Part shown: positions 59,151 through 64,000 of the stretch, piece by piece
Layout of the letters: the number at the start of each line of letters is the position of its first letter
Position numbering within the stretch: the first letter of the stretch is position 1
Source of the DNA: Acidihalobacter_A sp037381185
GTDB lineage: Bacteria; Pseudomonadota; Gammaproteobacteria; DSM-5130; Acidihalobacteraceae
Reading direction: 5' to 3'
DNA length: 64,000 nt
Assembly (NCBI RefSeq): GCF_037381185.1
Contig: NZ_JARRQY010000008.1
Coordinates: 1-64,000, forward strand
Translations under genes and position numbers: made by a program
The notes under the pieces: model-generated
What the model saw: the letters and a program-made list of their open reading frames with translations, nothing else
Told to the model about the DNA's origin: nothing
The model's database searches: none

Positions 59151-59438
59151 ATGACATTTGCCACTTACGCACGCAGTACTTTGCTAGGCATGGCTTTCAT
59201 CTTGGGGGCAGGAGCGGCTTACGCCGCTCCCGTGAATATCAACTCAGCGGACGCGCAAACGATCGCCAAGTCGCTCAAGGGCATTGGTATAGTGAAGGCT
59301 CAGGCGATCGTGAGTTACCGGGAGAAGCATGGTGGCTTCAAGTCGCCGGACGAATTGCAGAAAGTAAAGGGGATTGGCGCCTCGCTTGTCGAGCGCAACC
59401 GCATGGACATTCGTATGAGGGCTGAAACCAAGGAGTAA
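59151..59438 (+). CDS. ComEA-like exported helix-hairpin-helix protein
   Basis: 95 residues. A signal peptide (about 1-25: hydrophobic core LGMAFILGAGAAYA) precedes a helix-hairpin-helix DNA-binding domain: VNINSADAQTIAKSLKGIGIVKAQAIVSYREKHGGFKSPDELQKVKGIG (key NINSADA, GIG-KAQAI and VKGIG). This is the ComEA pattern, which binds incoming DNA in the periplasm of naturally competent bacteria, though small members occur without competence. AGGAG lies about eight bases before the ATG at 59151. It is monocistronic. Confidence 0.88.
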   Translation: MTFATYARSTLLGMAFILGAGAAYAAPVNINSADAQTIAKSLKGIGIVKAQAIVSYREKHGGFKSPDELQKVKGIGASLVERNRMDIRMRAETKE

Positions 59439-59488
59439 GCCGCTGGGGCGGCTATCCGCTACAGTGCTCATATGGTAGAACCTGAGGG

Positions 59489-59511
59489 AGGGGACGGCAT
59501 GCCGTCCCCTT
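59489..59511 (+). terminator. Perfect GC palindrome after the ComEA-like gene
   Basis: AGGGGACGGC (59489-59498) and GCCGTCCCCT (59501-59510) are perfectly complementary around AT, so in RNA the loop would open to about six bases. The T content afterwards is low. It is the probable end of the ComEA-like transcript. Confidence 0.5.
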
Positions 59512-59547
59512 CCGCCCGTTTGCCAATCATTAAGGAGTCATTGCACT

Positions 59548-60444
59548 GTGACCGATCACGCCAGACCCATACGTAAGGCCGTGTTCCCTGTTGCGGGAAT
59601 GGGGACTCGTTTCCTGCCGGCGACCAAGGCCAATCCGAAAGAGATGCTGCCGATCGTCGATAAGCCTTTGGTCCAATACGCAGCCGAAGAAGCGGTCAAG
59701 GCAGGCGTCGAGGTTCTTGTTTTCGTCACGGGACGGAATAAGCGGGCCATCCCGGACCATTTCGACAAGGCTTATGAACTGGAAACGGAACTCGAGGCTC
59801 GGGGCAAGGCGGAACTGTTGAATACGGTGCGCGGGATTCTGCCGTCTCATGTGAGCGTCGTCTATATCCGCCAGTCCGAGGCCCTGGGCTTGGGGCATGC
59901 CGTTGCATGTGCACGCCCTGTCGTTGGTGATGAACCGTTCGCAGTGATTCTGGCCGATGATCTGATCGACGCCGACCCCGATGGCGGTCTCAAGCAGATG
60001 GTCGATTTGTACGAGCGTCAGCGCTGCAGCGTTCTTGGCCTCGAAAAGGTGCCGATCGAAGAGATTCATCGCTATGGCGTCGTTGCCGGTGAACAGATTG
60101 CCGAGGCGACTTGGGACGTGGCTGGGTTGGTGGAAAAGCCGCCGCGCGAAAAGGCTCCGTCGAATGTGGCCGTGGTGGGACGCTATATTCTGACGCCGGC
60201 AATTTTCGACATGATCGGCCGGACCGGACAAGGTGCCGGCGGAGAGATCCAACTCACGGATGCAATCGCCGCCTTGCTGGAGCACGAACGGGTGCTCGGA
60301 TGGGAATTGCAGGGAAAGCGCCATGATTGCGGTGACAAGCTGGGATATCTGAAGGCGACGGTCGAGTACGCTTTCAAGCATGAAGAGCTGAGCGAACCGT
60401 TCCGGGAGTACCTGCGCGGTTTGAATGATGCCGGCCTGATCTGA
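59548..60444 (+). CDS. galU: UTP-glucose-1-phosphate uridylyltransferase
   Basis: 298 residues of the GalU family. The nucleotide-binding motif AVFPVAGMGTRFLPATKANPKEMLPI is at about 11-36 (key GMGTRFLPATK), VEKP and the C-terminal AFKHEEL segment fit, and VILADDLID holds the metal aspartates. It makes UDP-glucose for LPS, osmoprotectant glucans and exopolysaccharide and could feed a glycosyltransferase such as that at 8579. The start is GTG at 59548 with TAAGGAG ten bases upstream; no nearby ATG is in frame. Confidence 0.95.
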   Translation: MTDHARPIRKAVFPVAGMGTRFLPATKANPKEMLPIVDKPLVQYAAEEAVKAGVEVLVFVTGRNKRAIPDHFDKAYELETELEARGKAELLNTVRGILPSHVSVVYIRQSEALGLGHAVACARPVVGDEPFAVILADDLIDADPDGGLKQMVDLYERQRCSVLGLEKVPIEEIHRYGVVAGEQIAEATWDVAGLVEKPPREKAPSNVAVVGRYILTPAIFDMIGRTGQGAGGEIQLTDAIAALLEHERVLGWELQGKRHDCGDKLGYLKATVEYAFKHEELSEPFREYLRGLNDAGLI

Positions 60445-60465
60445 TCGGCGCTCCGCTCCCGTGCG

Positions 60466-60496
60466 AAAGGGCCGGCAGTCATGCCGGCCTTTTTTT
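60466..60496 (+). terminator. Rho-independent terminator of galU
   Basis: GGCCGGCA (60470-60477) pairs with TGCCGGCC (60482-60489) around a GTCA loop, preceded by AAAG and followed by seven Ts. The remaining bases to 60735 show no gene or further structure. Confidence 0.9.
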
Positions 60497-60735
60497 CGTA
60501 GATTGCGCACGCGTACCCGCAGCCTGGCCTATGCTTGCGGTAGAGGTGCGCTGGATGCATGAGCGGCCGGCCCGAGTCGTAAGGTTAAGGTACAAGGGGC
60601 TCGGTGTGCGGCACGTATCAAGTCGATAGATAGATGAGGCGGGACAACGTAGTGGATTGCCCCGCGGTCGGTTGTTCAGCGTGTCCTTGGAAACCGTTTC
60701 GGATACGGCAACATGGATGCTGAAAAGGGGGCGAC

Positions 60736-61122
60736 ATGTTGAATGTCAATCCACAGACCGTGTGTTTCATTATTGCCCGAGCGAAGGAATTCCAATCCGC
60801 AGAGACACCTTTCGCCTCGGATGACGTGTCGTTGCAGGACAGTGAGTGGCTGGATGAGCTCCAGCAGGAATATGCATCCGATACGTACTATCAGGAGGTC
60901 AAGGCGGTCATCGATGATCTTGAGCCGGATCAGCAGGTGACTTTGATTGCCTTGATGTGGCTCGGGCGTGGCGATTACGACGTTGAGGACTGGGACGGGG
61001 CGTATGCCGATGCAGAGGACGGTTTGACGCTGCAAACGGCGGATTACCTCATGGCCACTCCGTTGGTAGCGAATTACCTCGAAGAAGGCTTGACGCTGCT
61101 GGGCTATGCTTGCGAGGAGTGA
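60736..61122 (+). CDS. DUF3775 family protein
   Basis: 128 residues, acidic and soluble. The opening VNPQTVCFIIARAKEFQ, the central LDELQQEYASDTYYQEVKAVIDDLEPDQQVTLIALMWLGRGDYD (key LIALMWLGRGD) and the C-terminal ADYLMATPLVANYLEEGL match the DUF3775 pattern, a family of unknown function frequent in proteobacteria. AAGGGGG lies five bases before the ATG at 60736. It is monocistronic, after the galU terminator. No catalytic motif is evident. Confidence 0.85.
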   Translation: MLNVNPQTVCFIIARAKEFQSAETPFASDDVSLQDSEWLDELQQEYASDTYYQEVKAVIDDLEPDQQVTLIALMWLGRGDYDVEDWDGAYADAEDGLTLQTADYLMATPLVANYLEEGLTLLGYACEE

Positions 61123-61626
61123 GCGGACGGTGCCGCTTGGCCGATGCCATCGAACGCCTGGATCCCCGCGTCGCGCCGAAACGCGCATGAAAGACGAGGT
61201 GGCCTGACTGATTCGCTGATTCAAGCGGCTATGGGATTGACGGTCTGCTGGGTCGCAAGGTGCTTGTTTACCGGCCCGTCGTTCGGCACTGGGCCTCGTT
61301 GCTCTCGCATCCGTCGATGTATTGAGCATGTCTCGTTTTGGCGAGATGGGGGCGAATGCGTGAAAGCAGAAATTGATGGTGTTTGCGTTATGATGCGATA
61401 ACGTGAAAACCTGATATTCTGTGTGTGAATGCTGTGTTTCGCGATGTTCGCAGGCGATGAGAAGAATAGCGGTTCCCATGTTTTGTTTAGCTTATCTCGA
61501 ATCCTGGACGTGTAGGCTATGGACAACAGGACGAACCACAGGCGATGTGTTGTTCGGGATGGAGTCGGCCTCCGTGCGGTCGGTTGGTCGTGCGGTCTGT
61601 TCTTTGAATATCTGAAATTCGCCTCG
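61123..61626. other. Spacer before the GGDEF/EAL gene, no gene assigned
   Basis: About 500 bases, lower in GC than the flanks, particularly 61350-61520. Two short plus-strand open frames (85 and 64 codons) lack ribosome sites and recognisable sequence. The region should contain the promoter of the c-di-GMP gene, but no convincing hexamer pair was found. An in-frame ATG at 61519 could extend that gene, but the added residues look random. Confidence 0.4.
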
Positions 61627-64000
61627 ATGAGGTTCATCGACCTCATTCAAGGGAGGCCGTCCGGACATTGTTTCGGGGCAAGCGTGCGGTTGCGGGGAAT
61701 CCGATTTCCCCGCAGAGAAGGGGGCGCGCGTAGCTTGTCGACCGTTTGCCTGCTGCTGATCGTGTCGCTGATCTGCCCGCAGGCATGGTCGGAGGCGAGG
61801 GTGGTCAAGGTCGGCGTCTATCAGAATCCTCCAAAAATCTTCCTGGCGGATGATCAGGTTTCGGGGATTTTCGGTGACCTGTTGCGCCGGATCGCCTATG
61901 AGGAGGACTGGAAACTCGAACCGGTAGTCTGCGAGTGGCAGTCATGTCTACGGTTACTGCGGGCTGGAAAGATCGATTTGATGCCTGATGTGGCATTGAC
62001 CCAGAGGCGCACGGCTACCATGAGTTTCGGCACTGTGCCTGCTCTTTACAGCTGGTCGGAAATCTATCGGAACAAGCAGGTCGCGCTGACCTCTGTCCGG
62101 GATCTTCCCGGTAAGCGTGTTGCGGTGTTGGCCGGTTCGGTTCAGGAAACCTATCTGGCCAACATGATGCACAGTTTCGGTCTTCGAAACGTCAGATTGG
62201 TGCCGGTCGAGAGTCTGGCAAAGGGATTTCGCATGGCCGCGTCCGGGCGAGTGGCTGCGGTGGCGGCGAACAACTTTTTCGGCGGTATGGCGGCCGCCCG
62301 ATACGATCTTGCCAACACGCCGATCCTGTTTCAGCCCACGCAGCTTTTCTTTGTTACCGCCAAGGGGCGAAATAGCGCTCTGCTCAAGGCCATAGATCGT
62401 CATTTGAAGCAATGGGAGGCGAGGCCCGGTTCGCCGTACTACCAGGCGTTGGCGCGCTGGAAGGTGTCTCCGGAGCGTACGGTCGTACCAGTCTGGTTGT
62501 GGTGGGGGCTGGGTGCGATGACGGGACTGCTGTTGTTGGCGTTGGCTGCAGTGCTGATGCAACGTCGCGAGGTTGCGGAAAAGACGCGCAGCCTACAGAT
62601 CAGCGAGTCGAAGCTGGCGTTGATCCTCGACAACATCGATTCGTATATCTACATCAAGGATCTCGATCTGAAGTACCAGTACGTCAACCGCAAGGTGGCG
62701 GAGCTGTTCGGCCGCCCGCCCGAGGATATTCGTGGGCAGAGCGATGAAGCGTTTTTCGACACGGAGTCGGCGCGGCGTATCCGAGATTACGACCAGCGGG
62801 TACTGCAACAAGCACACAGCCTGACATTGGAGGAGGAAAACCGCAGCCGCGACGGCAATCTTCTGCGCTCCTACCTGACGGTGAAGCAGCCGCTGTACGA
62901 TGAAAACGGTCAGGTATATGCGCTGTGCGGTATTTCCACAGACTTTACCGAACAGAAGCAGAGTCAGGAAAAGATTCACCAGCTGGCGTTCTATGATCCG
63001 CTGACGCATCTGCCGAATCGGAGTCTGGTGTTGGAACGTGCCGAGCACGCGTTGGCCGGTTATGCGCGCAGTCGTTTGGATGGGGCGGTGTTGTTCATCG
63101 ATTTGGACAACTTCAAGGTACTTAACGACACGCTGGGCCACGCGCAAGGCGACGTGCTCCTGCAGCAGGTCGCGGCAAGGCTGAGTCGAGAGCTGCGTGA
63201 CAACGACACGCTTGCCCGCTGGGGAGGGGACGAGTTCGTTCTGCTGATGGAAAATCTCGGAAGAGAACGCGAAGTCTGCAATCGCAATATCGAGGTTGTG
63301 GCGCGCAAGCTGTTGCGGTCCTTCAGCCAACCCTTCGAGTTGAATGCCCATATTTACAACATAACGGCCAGCATCGGCGCGGCGATGTTCTCGGATGCGA
63401 TCGACAGTATCGATGATCTGCTAAAGCGCGCCGACATGGCGATGTACGAGGCCAAGTCCAGGGGGCGCAATTTGCTCAAGTTCTTCAATCCGGCGATGCA
63501 GGCGTCGCTGGAGGCGCGCGCCGAACTGGAAACGGAATTGCACGATGCATTGCAGCGCCAGCAGTTCGTGCTGTATTACCAGCCGCAGGTCGACGCCGTG
63601 GGTGGCGTGGTCGGAGCGGAAGCGCTGATCAGGTGGAAGCACCCCGTGAAGGGGGTGATTTCGCCGGCGGTATTTATCCATGTCGCGGAACTGACGGGGC
63701 AGATTCTGCCGTTGGGGCGCTGGATTTTGCGAACGGCCTGCATGCAGCTCGCAGAGTGGGCGAGTGATCCCGACCGCGAGCATCTGGTGGTCGCCGTGAA
63801 TGTCAGTGCGCGGGAGTTCCACCAGGCTGATTTCGTCGCAGGCGTGCAGAAAATCCTGCAGGAAACGGGGGCTAATCCCGAGCGATTGGAGCTGGAGCTT
63901 ACCGAAAGTATGCTGGCGGACGATGTAGAAGCGATGATCGGCAAGATGGAGGCGCTCAAGCGCTACGGTATTCGGTTTTCACTCGATGACTTCGGTACGG
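61627..64000 (+). CDS. Periplasmic solute-sensing GGDEF-EAL protein (3' end cut by window edge)
   Basis: At least 791 residues. A signal-like segment (about 40-55) leads into a type 3 solute-binding (SBP_bac_3-like) sensor domain, starting VVKVGVYQNPPKIF. A membrane segment lies near 62490-62560, then a PAS domain (about 62600-62970), a GGDEF domain with intact GGDEF (residues 533-537) and an I-site R-D-N-D nine residues upstream, and an EAL domain with EALIRW (665-670), the LTES segment and DDFG at the very edge. It probably makes or degrades c-di-GMP in response to a periplasmic ligand. The start is uncertain: ATG 61627, GTG 61684 or TTG 61735. Confidence 0.9.
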   Translation, partial: MRFIDLIQGRPSGHCFGASVRLRGIRFPRREGGARSLSTVCLLLIVSLICPQAWSEARVVKVGVYQNPPKIFLADDQVSGIFGDLLRRIAYEEDWKLEPVVCEWQSCLRLLRAGKIDLMPDVALTQRRTATMSFGTVPALYSWSEIYRNKQVALTSVRDLPGKRVAVLAGSVQETYLANMMHSFGLRNVRLVPVESLAKGFRMAASGRVAAVAANNFFGGMAAARYDLANTPILFQPTQLFFVTAKGRNSALLKAIDRHLKQWEARPGSPYYQALARWKVSPERTVVPVWLWWGLGAMTGLLLLALAAVLMQRREVAEKTRSLQISESKLALILDNIDSYIYIKDLDLKYQYVNRKVAELFGRPPEDIRGQSDEAFFDTESARRIRDYDQRVLQQAHSLTLEEENRSRDGNLLRSYLTVKQPLYDENGQVYALCGISTDFTEQKQSQEKIHQLAFYDPLTHLPNRSLVLERAEHALAGYARSRLDGAVLFIDLDNFKVLNDTLGHAQGDVLLQQVAARLSRELRDNDTLARWGGDEFVLLMENLGREREVCNRNIEVVARKLLRSFSQPFELNAHIYNITASIGAAMFSDAIDSIDDLLKRADMAMYEAKSRGRNLLKFFNPAMQASLEARAELETELHDALQRQQFVLYYQPQVDAVGGVVGAEALIRWKHPVKGVISPAVFIHVAELTGQILPLGRWILRTACMQLAEWASDPDREHLVVAVNVSAREFHQADFVAGVQKILQETGANPERLELELTESMLADDVEAMIGKMEALKRYGIRFSLDDFGT

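Overview
The window is GC-rich, densely coded bacterial chromosome. Gene content and order point to a gammaproteobacterium: ffs-dnaX-ybaB-recR, ubiG-gph, gyrA-serC-pheA-tyrA-aroA-cmk-rpsA-ihfB-lapA-lapB-pyrF, a 557-residue S1, LapA/LapB, YciO, YciK, SrkA and RluB. The mixture (hopanoid/squalene genes hpnCDE, a class II-like AroA, Thr at GyrA position 83) looks more like a Chromatiales/Ectothiorhodospiraceae-type lineage than an enteric one. That placement is an inference from gene content; no database was searched.

Layout. 1-4574 (minus): a five-gene ABC importer of the branched-chain amino acid type, cut by the left edge inside livF. 5079-8261 (plus): SRP RNA, dnaX, ybaB, recR and a HIT protein, closed by a terminator. 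8579-16711: a processive-type glycosyltransferase, rsgA with a pterin dehydratase, a gene-poor lower-GC island with one orphan gene (11459-13116), an M48 protease, orn, yciI-yciB and yciO. 16760-22830: a site-2 protease, a 256-bp MITE-like element directly upstream of trpS, scpA-scpB-gtrA, a ygjH-type gene interrupted by an amber codon, moaB and rluB. 22868-24404: an inverted repeat, a promoter whose start lies at a 9-bp tandem array, a double-thioredoxin periplasmic protein, and a region with all the hallmarks of a Csr/Rsm-type regulatory RNA.

24482-30905: yciK, a lysE/DUF2000/araC group, the squalene genes hpnC-hpnD-hpnE and a PilZ protein. 30929-38228: a TRAP transporter divergent from a fused 5-oxoprolinase/hydantoinase and a MarR-like regulator, apparently one uptake-and-hydrolysis unit for a cyclic amide. 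38245-46256: srkA, gph-ubiG, a VOC protein, a frameshifted DUF4440 gene, an aromatic/aspartate aminotransferase, an internally deleted quinone oxidoreductase and the methylthioadenosine-salvage genes mtaD and mtnA. 46581-59056 is the long housekeeping cluster from gyrA to pyrF, which joins serine, phenylalanine, tyrosine and shikimate biosynthesis to CMP kinase, ribosomal protein S1, IHF-beta and control of LPS synthesis. 59151-64000: a ComEA-like protein, galU, a DUF3775 protein and a c-di-GMP GGDEF/EAL protein with a periplasmic solute-binding sensor, cut by the right edge.

The most notable items are the unannotated Csr/Rsm-like sRNA at 24133-24404 (nine GGA triplets, five of them in the loops of clean hairpins, with a promoter and a strong terminator), the tandem array at the predicted start of the adjacent transcript, the MITE at trpS, and three damaged genes (ygjH-like, DUF4440, qor) in an otherwise intact region. 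No tRNA, rRNA, CRISPR array, prophage or complete insertion sequence was seen.
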